A model generated the notes under the pieces. The model searched no databases. It had not been told where the DNA came from and saw nothing but the letters and a program-made list of their open reading frames with translations. Positions 10,671-21,188 of a stretch of DNA of 64,000 nucleotides are shown piece after piece. Each line of letters starts with the position of its first letter. Within the stretch, counting starts at the first letter, position 1. Source of the stretch: Aegilops tauschii subsp. strangulata (taxonomy: Eukaryota > Streptophyta > Magnoliopsida > Poales > Poaceae); assembly GCF_002575655.3 (NCBI RefSeq), contig NC_053037.3:50294242-50358241 (forward strand), written 5' to 3'. Both the position numbers and the translations under genes were made by a program.

Positions 10671-11488
10671 ATTTGGATTTATCCATGTTAAACTGATCCT
10701 GTAAAACAAACACAAGAACAAATTTGACAGATTATGCTCCGGGTTAAGAATTCTTGTAAACCGACATCTGATCATCCTTAAGTCCTTGTCATTTCCTCCT
10801 TCTAGAAAATCAGGGTCAACAAGCCAGCTTCATACTCAATTTGCTGACATTGGTTTCTCACAAAGAAATATTGTGAAGAATAATCCACTTGAGTCGGCTT
10901 CCAAAGCGCCGGTTTAAGAAATATGGGTCTTGAAATACTTATCTGATATTCAGCCGGTTTGAAGATGTAAAACTTGTCGGTTTAATATTACCAAAATTGC
11001 CGGTTTATAAATATTGATGGCACCAGGTCATAATTGTTGTCGACACAGGGTCATGTAATTGATCTTCCTGATTTGCTCAAAACCGATAAACTGAAGACGT
11101 TCCTGCTTTATATGCATAATACCTGTAGCCCCCAAGTCTTAAGAGGAGAACATAGTGATAACTTAAGACTTGCTCCAATAAGTGTTTTCAACCTTGAAGA
11201 AATCCGGTTTGTTCATCTCAATCATATAAACTGAATACTCCATATATGTAGCCCCCAAGTGTTGGGTTGTCATGCTTGCAGCAACCTGGGACTTGTAATT
11301 GCTTATAAAAACTTCAATCAGTGTAGCCCCCAAGGGCTGGGTCATTATGCAATAATGAGCAGGGACTTTGTAAATATAATCATGTAGATTTTAGCAGTGA
11401 TGTGTAGCCCCCAAAGGCCGGCTTAGTAAGATAATACTGAACCGGGACTTGATATATACTTCAATAAAAATAACATCTTATAATGTAG

Positions 11489-11561
11489 CTTCCATCGTAG
11501 GGCTTGAACCCACGTCCACAAGGTTAAGAGCTTTGTGATTTACCAACTGAGTAGTGGATCC
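11489..11561 (-). tRNA. tRNA-Lys(CUU)-like relic inside G3 (probable pseudogene)
   Basis: The minus strand from 11561 to 11489 aligns without gaps over 73 positions to plant tRNA-Lys(CUU). It keeps CTCAGTTGGTA of the D arm, the anticodon loop CTCTTAA with anticodon CTT, an anticodon stem with one mismatch, and the T arm GTGGG-TTCAAGC-CCTAC. The D stem is weakened and the acceptor stem does not pair (GGATCCA against ATGGAAG), so it is unlikely to give a working tRNA. The same tRNA is the apparent primer of G3 and of G5. Confidence 0.7.
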
Positions 11562-12062
11562 TTCAATATAATGGACGAAAACTTGTGTACCTTGAATTGT
11601 TGACAGGAGCAATTGGTAGCCCCCAAGGGCCGGCTCATTATGATATGATGAGTCGGGTCTTCAATAAGACTAGTAAAAATGACTTTGCATTAGCCCCCAA
11701 GTGTCATGGTGCATGCTTGCAGCGACATGAGACTTTCATGTAATCTCAATTTGAATAATGTAGCCCCCAAGTGCCGGGTTGTAAGCCTGCAGCGACTCAG
11801 GACTATTCCTTCCATTGTAGAATAAATCATATCCTTTGATAAAATAATAGCCATTGCGCTAAAGCGACTTTGAAAACCTCAATAATATCGGTTATTAATA
11901 ACCATAAAAATCCAGCCATGTTGGCTATTCAAGATAATATAATCCGGTATGAAAACCTTATTCATTCAATATCATAATGAAAATTCAGCCACGTTTGGCT
12001 ATTTGAATAATATAACCCAATAATTTATAAGCACATGATTCCAATGGCACAATCCAAATAGA

Positions 12063-12245
12063 TACTGGCGACTTATAGTCCAAAGCCAGGCCGGTTTAAT
12101 AAACACTGGATAATTTCTCATCATATACTGGCGAATTATCGTCTTAAAGCCAGGCCGGTTTAATAAACACCAGATAATTTATCATCATACTGGCGACATA
12201 TAGTCGAAAGCCAGGCCGGGTTAATAAACGCCGGTGATTTATAAT
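12063..12245. repeat. Three tandem copies of a unit of about 63 bp in G3
   Basis: The units start TACTGGCGA near 12063, 12126 and 12189. Each contains AAAGCCAGGCCGG and TTAATAAAC. More diverged relatives follow to about 12650 (CAGACCGGGCTGATAG, AACCGGGTTGATAAAC). Confidence 0.75.
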
Positions 12246-12767
12246 CATGCTTTATTCAACCTGTTTCTGCATACAACAAGTTTAAAGTGTCCTGGCGGTT
12301 TACCACCGAACGGGTCATAATGCCCAACATATAACCTGGGTTGATAACCAAGGCTGCACTTAAGAATAATCAAATATGAAATATATCATACCTGTGACAT
12401 CAAATCACATCATTGGTTGGCCAATTTATTGTAGTAAAGGTGATAACCCCAATCTTGAGTACTGATAACTCCTTCCATATTGTGCCGGTTTATGATAAAA
12501 CAGTACCGGGTTGTGATAAACACCAGTTTATACCGTACTGGTGACTTTGAGTCAAAACCAGACCGGGCTGATAGTCTCCGGATTATAATTTGATTGTATA
12601 CTGTCAACTTGTAGTTGACAGCCTAACCGGGTTGATAAACACCGGTTTACAAACGTCACAAATCTTATGAAAACAAAGAAAACTCAGCAAAAAGGCAAAT
12701 AAAAACCGTTGTAGTCGAGGCTTTTCACGGGCTGCCAGGCCCCAAATTTGATCAAGAGGTGTAGCTA

Positions 12768-12866
12768 TGTAGCGACCAGACCTCAAACAGTCTGTGCTGC
12801 TGTGCACCAGTGTCATCCCTGGATCAGTAATGCTGACACACACAGTACAAATGGAGGATTTATAAC
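12768..12866 (-). repeat. G4 3' LTR, outer piece (terminal 99 bp)
   Basis: It matches 34850-34948 of the other LTR. It is broken after ATAAC by G5, which duplicated that 5-mer, and continues at 26854. Confidence 0.93.
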
Positions 12867-14072
12867 TGTCGGAGTAAATGGCCACGGGTAGCCTAACCTA
12901 CTGCCCCTGGCTCTTCCAAAAATTATCAGGCCTTTGGGCCGCCTTCCCCGGCCGGCTACTTCTGAAGCCGACTCTCAGAAGGCGACCCAGCCTCAGCAAC
13001 CTCCCCCCAAGATAACCACGGGATGGCCGACTCCAGGAAGCCAGCCATAGAGGATGCCGACTCCCCAGAGGCGGCCATGAAGAACGCCGACTCCCCCGAG
13101 TCGGCCACGAAGAGCGCCGACTCCAAGAAGTCGGCCAAGACCGCACCCACCAAAACTACACCCACATAACGGTGACAAGACGGGGTGTGGCCACAGTGCG
13201 GCCCACTACCCCCGAAGCCCGAGGCAGGCATGGCCACAGGACGCCGTACGGGTCAGCCATCTCCCGTCCGGCTCGGCACTGTAGCCATGCCGGCCTCAAC
13301 GTCATCCACGACCAGCGCCAGTACGGCCCACGGGTGGCGAGCCCCTTTAGCCAAAGAGATAGGCGAAGGCGGCCCGGCCTCCCCTAGTCGGCCAAGAGCG
13401 TAGCCGGCCCCCAGAAGCCGGCTACCCCCCTCCCTCGAAGCATGCGCCACATTAAGGAGACAAGACGAGGTAAGGCTATAGTGAGAGCCCTCGAGGCGGC
13501 ACACTGTAGCCACGCTTACCTCAACGGAGCCCTCGTCATCAGGGGCGAGGCTACAGTAAGCAGCCGCCGACAAAACCCTAGGCGGTGGGGCCGGCCTGCC
13601 GACCAAGAGGCTGGCAGCCGGCGGGACCCACCAGACGGTGGGCCCCAACAGCCGGCGGAGAAGCCGGCGAGCGTAGACACTGACGGCTGGGACCCGCGCC
13701 CAGCCGGATTACAATTGTACCCCCGGGGGGTAGGCTTATATAAACCCCCCGGGGCACCCATGCAAAGGGTTGGCTTCTTAGCATTACACACACACCATAG
13801 AGAGATAGAAGCAAGAGCTAGCCTTGTTCTTCTTCTCCCTTGAACCCAACAGCTCTAGGAGCATTTGTAGCTACTCTTTCTGATCTAGTGATCATGCGGA
13901 GACCCCGCAGAGCAGGACTAGGGGTGTTATCTCCTCGGAGAGCCCCGAACCTGGGTAAGATCCGCCGGCGTGCATGTCTTCGCCTCATCCCGTTTCCAGG
14001 CACCGGTGACGTCCTACTGGCACCCACCATGATAAGCCACCTGTTGGCATATGTCGCACCTACCACCCGACA
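12867..14072 (+). repeat. G5 5' LTR
   Basis: The LTR has 1206 bp. GC-rich short repeats of the type GCCGACTCCCC/GAGTCGGCCA lie at 13020-13140, followed by the TATA box. It lacks the 26-base TCAAGCATT-containing insertion present in the 3' LTR. Confidence 0.95.
13737..13744 (+). promoter_or_regulatory. TATA box of the G5 5' LTR
   Basis: TATATAAA follows a GC-rich stretch and sits about 335 bases before the LTR end. The same box is at 26511-26518 in the 3' LTR. Transcription would start about 30 bases downstream. Confidence 0.7.
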
Positions 14073-14074
14073 TT

Positions 14075-14092
14075 TGGCGCCCACCGTGGGGC
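14075..14092 (+). other. G5 primer-binding site (tRNA-Lys)
   Basis: TGGCGCCCACCGTGGGGC begins two bases after the LTR. It is the exact reverse complement of the 3' end of plant tRNA-Lys(CUU), CCA included. Confidence 0.85.
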
Positions 14093-14124
14093 CAGGTGCA
14101 CCGTCGTCCGGAGACCTGTTCTGG

Positions 14125-17100
14125 ATGGGAACCCTCTTCCTCCCCCGCGAGCGCAGCCAGCCTGCTGTGCCCGATGGCGTTTGCCTCGATGCGCTGGAAG
14201 GCGTCGACGACGCCTGCGCGGCGAGCTGCCTCGCTGATCTTCTCAGCGAGACTCGCATCTCCGACGAGCCCGCGTCCGACGCGGGCACGGACTACCCCGA
14301 GAGCCGCCTCGTCAGCCTCCTCGACCAGCTTCACATCTCTAGCGAGCCCGCTGCAGATGTGGAGTCGGTCGGCTCCACCGACCCGATGCTCGTCGACTCC
14401 AACACGGCATCGCTCGACGCCTACCCCTCCGACGTGGTGGTCTTCGACGATCCTCTCCCTCGAGCTGACAGTGGCAGCAGCGCTGTCACCGAAGTGTTGG
14501 TCATCAGCCATGTCGCCAACTCGGGCGAGAACGCCCACGACGCCCTGCAAGCGGCGATGCACGACCTCTCCGTCCCCATCCCGGCCGACGCCGACGTCGA
14601 GACCCTGGAGGCACGCCGCCTCGCCCTCACCGCGGAGGGCCAGAAGATAGCCTCCATGAGACGCCTCACCGAGGCCCACCAGCGCGAGGTCGACCGCGCC
14701 GCCTTCGGTACGCCGCCGCCTAGCGGGCCGAGCCGAGCCGGCTTCGTCCAGAAACGCGGCGCGGCTATTGCCAGCTTGCTGGGGGCAGATCGCCCCGTCT
14801 ACGCCACCCCGCTCGAGAATCTGCGAGCCGCTCAGGCGGCCGCCGAAGAGCTAAATGGGTTGGGAGCCGACGAGCTCCCTACATGACAAGACGGATCCAG
14901 CAGCTGATCGACGCGGCTGCAGAACGGCATGAAGCCGGTGCCCGCGCTGATAGTCATCCCCCGCGCTGAGAGCACGCCGCGACGTCCCGCTCGCCGACTG
15001 CGAGCGGCGCCTGCCAGAAGAAAGACAAGGAGCCGGCTGCTAGCCGCAGCCGGACTCATATCACCATCGAGCGCGACGCGGAAGGCCGCCCTCGAGCGAT
15101 CGAGCGCCAAGGAAATCTGCCTCCTCCCCCGCCTCGAAGAAAGAGACGTCTCACCCCGCCGCCCGTCACGCACCCGACTCTTGGTGACCGACTAGGCCGC
15201 CGAGAAGGAGTCGGCAAGAACGACGCCCGCCACCGGATCGACCGCCTTGCTCGATCCCTGGCGTTAGAAGAAGAAGACGATGTCGGCCCGCCATGCTTTG
15301 GCCCCCGCATCCGCGACGAGCCCTTCCCCAAAGGGTTCTCGCTCCCCAGAGACACACCCAAGTACAACGGCTCCGTGAAGCCGGAAGATTGGCTCATCGA
15401 CTACTCCACTGCTGTCAGCATAGCCAATGGCAATCGGCGCGTAGCTGTGAAGTACGTCCCCCTCATAATGCAAGGCACGACGCGCACCTGGCTCAACAGC
15501 CTCAAGCCGTACAGCATCAACAGCTGGCTGGACTTCACGGAAGTCTTCGTCCGCAACTTCACCAGCACGTACAAGCGGCCTCCCAAGCCTCGCCAGCTCT
15601 CCCTGTGTGTCCAAGGGCCCAATGAGTCGACCCGCGACTACCTCACGCGGTGGGCCGAGCTCCGCAACTCCTGCGAGGGAGTGCACGAGGTCCAGGCCAT
15701 CGAGTACTTTACCGCCGGGTGCCGAGAGGGCACCCTCCTCAAGCACCAACTCCTCTGCGACGAGCCGGCTACCCTCGACGAGTTGCTGATCATTGCAGAC
15801 AAGTACGCCACGGCCGACTCCTCGATGAAGACCGAGCTCCGAGTGGACGCCTCTGGGAAGGTGATCGCTCCGGCTCCAAAGACGCCAGCTGGCGACTCCA
15901 ATCGGCGCCCCTACCAGAACGATCACAAGCGCAAGGCCCCCATGCCGCCTTCCACCAGTCGGCAGGTGGCCACAGTTGAAGATGAGCAGCCCGAAGAGCG
16001 GCCCGCTCCCAAGAAGAAGGGTGGCAGGCCGGCTTGGCGGCCGGCTTTCTCTTACGAGCAGGCTCTCGACGCCCCCTACAAGTTCCACAGCGGCGCGAAG
16101 CCGTCCAACCACACGACCCGAAAATGCCACTGGCTCACGCGAATCTCCAAGGGCGAAGGGTTGTTGCCGCCTCCGCCTCCCGGCCCGCCGCCTCCAGCCC
16201 CCCAGCAGCCGGCGGCTCGGCCGACAGTCGGAACCATCCAAGACGAGTTCCCTGAAGAGCACGCCGCCTACATCGTCTTCACCAGCCAAGCCGATGACAA
16301 GCGTAGTCGGCGCCGTCAGCATCAAGAGGTCAACGCAGTCGCCTCTAGCGCTCCCGAGTTCATGCACTGGTCAGAGAAGCCAATCAGCTGGAGCCAGGCC
16401 GACCACCCAGAGGTGATGCCATCCCCTGGCTCCTATGCGCTGGTCCTGGATGTTACCCTCGCGACGGAGAGGCGAGCTACCCGATTCTCCCACGTCCTGA
16501 TAGATGGCGGAAGCAGTATCAATATACTGTACCGCGATACCATGGAAAAGCTGAACATCAAGGCGAAGCAGCTTATGCCAAGCCGAACCGTGTTCCATGG
16601 TGTCGTCCCCGGCTTGTCTTGCTCCCCAATCGACAAGATTAAAATGGATGTTCTCTTCGAAGACAAAAATCATTTTTGCCGAGAAGCGATCTGGTTCGAA
16701 GTAGTGGATCTAGAGAGTCCCTACCATGCTTTGCTTGGCCGACCTGCTCTGGCCAAGTTCATGGCTATGCCCCACTACGCCTACCTGAAGATGAAGATGC
16801 CGAGCTCGAAGGGGATCATCACGGTAGCCGGCGATTACAAGAAGTCCATCGAGTGTGCCATGGCCAGTAGCCGGCTGGCCGAGTCCCTCGTAGTGGCGGA
16901 AGAGAAGAAGATGCTGGAGCGGGTTGTGGCCATGGCCGGCAAGCAGCCGGCCCTATCCCCCAACCCCAAAGATTGGGATGCGCAGGGCTCCTTCCAGCCT
17001 GCCAAAGAGACGAAGAAGATACCCCTGGACCCGGAGAACCCGGAAAGGTTTGCTGTCATTGGGGCAAACCTGGACAGTAAATAGGAAGGCGAGCTCATCG

Positions 17101-20100
17101 ACTTCCTCTGTGAGAATCGAGACATTTTTGCATGGTCCCCAAAGGACATGCCGGGTGTCCCGAAGGATTTCGCCGAGCACAAATTACATGTCCGAGCTGA
17201 CGCGAAGCCGGTCAAGCAGCCCCTCCGCCGACTGTCAGAAGAGAAGCGAAGAATCATAGGAGAAGAGATAGCCCGGCTCCTTGCCGCTGGCTTTATCATG
17301 GAAGTGTTTTTTCCAGAGTGGCTTGCCAACCCAGTTCTGGTATTGAAGAAGAATAACAAGTGGCGTATGTGTATAGACTACACCAGCCTGAACAAGGCCT
17401 GCCCCAAGGATCCGTTTGCTTTGCCACGGATTGACCAAGTGATTGACTCCACAGCCGGATGCGAGCTGTTGAGTTTTTTGGATGCCTACTCAGGGTACCA
17501 TCAGATCAAGTTGGACCCAACTGACCGCCTGAAGACTGCCTTCATCACACCATTTGGAGCTTTCTGCTACCTGACTATGACATTCGGCTTGAGGAATGCC
17601 GGTGCCACTTTTCAGCGTTGCATGCAGAAATGCCTCCTGAAACAACTCGGCAGAAATGCCCACGTCTATGTAGACGACATTGTGGTGAAGACAGAGAAGC
17701 GCGGCACCCTGCTGGAAGATCTCAAAGAAACATTCGCCAACTTGCGCCGATTCCAAATCAAGCTCAACCCCGAGAAGTGCGTGTTCGGAGTACCAGCCGG
17801 CCAGCTGCTAGGCTTCCTGGTCTCCGAACGCGGCATCGAGTGCAACCCCGTGAAGATCAAGGCCATCGAGAGGATGGAGATTCCCACCAAATTGCGAGAT
17901 GTGCAGAAGTTCACCGGGTGCTTGGCCTCCCTGAATCGCTTTATCAGCCGACTAGGAAAGAAGGCTCTCCCACTGTACCGACTCATGAAGAAGTCCACTC
18001 ACTTCGAGTGGAATGACCAAGCCGACCAAGCCTTCCATGAGTTGAAGAAAATGCTGACCACTCCGCCTGTCCTGGCAGCGCCGACTGAAAAGGAGCCCAT
18101 GCTCCTCTACATCGCCGCGACTAGCCGGGTGGTTAGTACTGTTGTTGTGGTCCAGCGCCCGGAAGAAGGCCGAGCCCAGCTAGTCCAGAGGCCGGTGTAC
18201 TATCTAAGCGAAGTGCTATCCAGCTCAAAGCAGAACTACCCGCACTACCAGAAGATGTGCTACGGGGTGTACTTCGCCGCCAAGAAGCTGAAGCCCTATT
18301 TCCAAGAGCATCCCATCACAGTCGTGTGCACCGCCCCGCTCGCCGAGATCATAGGCAGCCGGGATGCATCCGGTCGGGTGGCTAAATGGGCCATTGCACT
18401 GGCGCCATGCACGATCTTCTACCAACCCCGCACCGCCATCAAGTCCCAAGCACTGGCCAACTTCCTCGTCGATTGGGCCGAGACCCAGTACCTACCGCCG
18501 GCTCCCGACTCTACCCATTGGCGGATGCACTTTGACGGGTCCAAGATGCGCACCGGCTTGGGAGCCGGCATCGTCCTCACCTCTCCCAAAGGCGACAAGC
18601 TCAAGTACACGCTGCAGATCCACTTCGCCGCCTCCAACAACGTGGCCGAGTACGAGGCGCTCGTACATGGGCTCCGGCTAGCCAAAGAGCTCGGCATACG
18701 CCGGATCCTGTGTTACGGCGACTCAGACTTGGTGGTCCAGCAATCGTCTGGCGACTGGGACGCCAAGGACGCGAACATGGCGAGCTATCGATTCCTCGTC
18801 CAGCAGATCAGTGGATACTTTGAAGGGTGCGAGTTCCTTCACGTGCCAAGGGCCGACAACGACCAAGCAGATTCCCTAGCACGGATCGGTTCCACCCGAC
18901 AAGCCATACCGACTGGCGTCTCCCTTCAGCGCCTCCTCAAGCCGTCCATCAAGCCGTCTCCAGAGTCGGACTCTATCTTCGTACCGCCTGTGCCAGATGC
19001 AGCCGGATCCGACTGGAGGAACCCCGCAGGCGGCACGGGGACTTCAGAACCCGGCCCGGGGACTGCAGCAGTCGGCCCGAGGACTGCAGCAACGCAAGAA
19101 GCGATGGCCGACTCCAATTCCACGCCACCCAACCCACCCACCCGAGTCATGGTGGCTACACTAACAGAAGAAGAAGTCACAGCTCCATCATGGGCCCAGC
19201 CCATCCTCAAGTTCCTAGTCAGCAGAGAGCTGCCGGTTGATGAGATCTCAGCAAGACTAGTGCAACGACGAGCCGGAGCATATGCAATAATCAACAGAGA
19301 GCTTGTGAAGCGCAGCGTCACTGGAGTCTTCCAGCGTTGTGTCGAGCCAGAAAAAGGAGTGGCAATCCTCAAAGATATCCACCAAGGCGAATGCGGCCAC
19401 CACGCAGCCTCAAGATCACTTGTGGCCAAGGCTTTCCGCCATGGTTTCTTTTGGCCGACTGCCTTGGAAGATGCCAAAGAGATAGTCAAGAGCTGCAAAG
19501 GATGCCAAGTTTTCAGTTCCAAGCAACACCTGCCGGCTTCTGCACTCAAGACCATTCCCCTCACCTGGCCCTTTGCCGTCTGGGGACTGGACATGGTGGG
19601 CCCTTTCAAGACAGCCCGCGGCGGCTTGACACATCTACTTGTCGCTGTGGACAAGTTCACAAAGTGGATCGAAGCGAAGCCGATCAAGAAGCTGAACGGG
19701 CCGACTGCCGTAACATTCATCACCAACATCACCACTCGGTACGGCATGCCGCACAGCATCATCACCGACAACGGCACAAATTTTGCCAAAGGAGCACTGG
19801 CACGTTTCTGCGCGACGCAGGGCATCCGACTGGACTTAGCGTCCGTTGCCCACCCGCAGTCAAACGGCTAGGTCGAGCGAGCAAATGGACTCATCCTCTC
19901 CGGCATCAAGCCCCGACTGGTTGTACCACTGGAGCGATCGGCCGGCTGCTGGCTCGATGAGCTGCCGGCTGTCCTCTGGAGTCTGCGCACTACACCCAAC
20001 AAGTCAACCGGCTTTACTCCATTCTTCCTTGTATATGGTGCCGAGGCTGTCATCCCAACAGACATCGAGTTCGACTCGCCTCGGGTCACCATGTACACGG

Positions 20101-20456
20101 AGGCGGAGGCCAAGGAAGCAAGAGAAGACGGCGTCGACCTACTAGAAGAAGGCCGGCTGTTAGCACTCAGCCAGTCCGCCATCTACCAGCAAGGGCTGCG
20201 CCGCTACCACAACCGCAAGGTCAAGCCAAGATCCTTCCAAGAGGGCGACCTTGTGCTCCGACTGATCCAGCGAACAGCCGGCCAGCACAAGCTCTCGGCC
20301 CCTTGGGAAGGTCCCTTCGTCATCAGCAAGGCACTAGGCAACGACTCCTACTACCTGATCGACGTGCAAAAACCAAGAGCACGCAAGAGAGATGACTCCG
20401 GCAAGGAGTCGGAGCGACCATGGAACGCGAACCTCCTGAGAAGATTTTACAGTTGA
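14125..20456 (+). pseudogene. gag-pol: G5 gag-pol polyprotein, Tat clade, four lesions
   Basis: This is a single gag-pol reading: capsid (TRTWLNSLKPYSINSW, near 15480), aspartic protease (LIDGGSSINIL, near 16500), RT (SFLDAYSGYHQIKL and YVDDIVVKT, near 17480-17690), a first RNase H without its catalytic aspartates (LYIAATSRVV), a second RNase H (MHFDGSKMRTGLGAGIVL, near 18530), then integrase with its HHCC zinc finger (near 19390-19510) and DDE region (GLDMVGPFK, ITDNGTNFA). It ends at TGA 20454-20456. The likely start is ATG 14125. Lesions: a one-base deletion near 14879 joining two frames, TGA 14967-14969, TAG 17082-17084 between protease and RT, and TAG 19869-19871 in integrase. The three stops all look like C-to-T changes of CGA or CAG. 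No zinc knuckle is recognised. Confidence 0.92.
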
Positions 20457-21188
20457 AAGCAGTATGTATCATGCTCCCCTTTTGTATTAAGTACGAACCA
20501 ACAGGCCCCCCGAACAGTACTCGGGGACTGCCTCCATTTATCTACGAATGACGAGTGTCATATCCACGAATGTACTATTACATTTGATTTCTTGTCTGGC
20601 ACCGGGTTCGACTAGTCGGCCCGGGGACTGGCCGCCTTAAGCTATATTAAAAGTTCTACCTGAAGTCAGACAAGTAGTGTGCCGGCTCCCGAATCCTCTC
20701 TTGTTGAAAGTCGCAGCTCGAAGAACCGACTGTTCGACTAGCAAGAGCCAAGGCAGAAAGGATGCCCACACGAAAAATGGCTAAGGACTAACGAACTTAT
20801 ATAGCAAAAAGACGGCCTCCAACCACGCTTGCCGGCTGTCAGAACAGCCGGCTGGCCGGCTTCCTAAACACTTAGCTCTAATCCAACAAAGCTAGAGTAC
20901 TTGCCCTCCCAATTGGCCAAGCACTCTTCCAGCCATAGATTGCAGAGCAATTGTCTGACTGGGGAGGCGGCAACCAAGGGAGGGCGGCAAAGGAAACAGC
21001 AGAAGGATGAAAAGCAAAGTATGAGGAAAAGCCAAACGCATGCATAAGTCATATATACATATAAAGCCCCCAACAGGCCGGCAAATCGACATAGTTCGAA
21101 TACACCCCCAGTGGGTGGAATTGTGCAGACTTAACAGAATATTGTTCCAAAAGTGACAAGACAGGAAAACAAAAGATAGCAGACTAGA
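20457..21188. other. G5 spacer between pol and the antisense gene
   Basis: No ORF. It contains copies of CGGGGACT (near 20522 and 20624), like the element's polypurine tract, and a short palindrome of CAGCCGGCTG type near 20835-20860. It would hold the 3' ends of two convergent transcripts. Confidence 0.55.

Larger units (their letters stand above)
10671..12767 (-). other. G3 internal region near its 3' end, with PPT-like repeats
   Basis: No ORF. The plus strand carries TAGCCCCCAAG (element strand CTTGGGGGCTA) at about 11125, 11249, 11324, 11404, 11618, 11691 and 11761, each followed by a GGCCGG- or TTGGG-like block and an AT-rich stretch. A tRNA-Lys-like sequence sits among them (11489-11561). 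At 12063-12245 there are three tandem copies of a unit of about 63 bp. Confidence 0.7.

Noticed and set aside
12898..13648. Several overlapping ORFs in the G5 5' LTR (and their copies at 25600-26660)
   Set aside because: They lie inside an LTR made of short GC-rich repeats, occur on both strands, and resemble no protein.
13840..14124. Extending G5 gag upstream into the LTR
   Set aside because: The frame is open there, but it would start in the LTR upstream of the primer site; ATG 14125 lies after the primer site and fits gag position.
15264..16367. Open reading frame of 367 codons on the minus strand over gag of G5
   Set aside because: It is a shadow of the GC-rich gag-pol frame, shows no family resemblance, and lies outside the spliced antisense gene.
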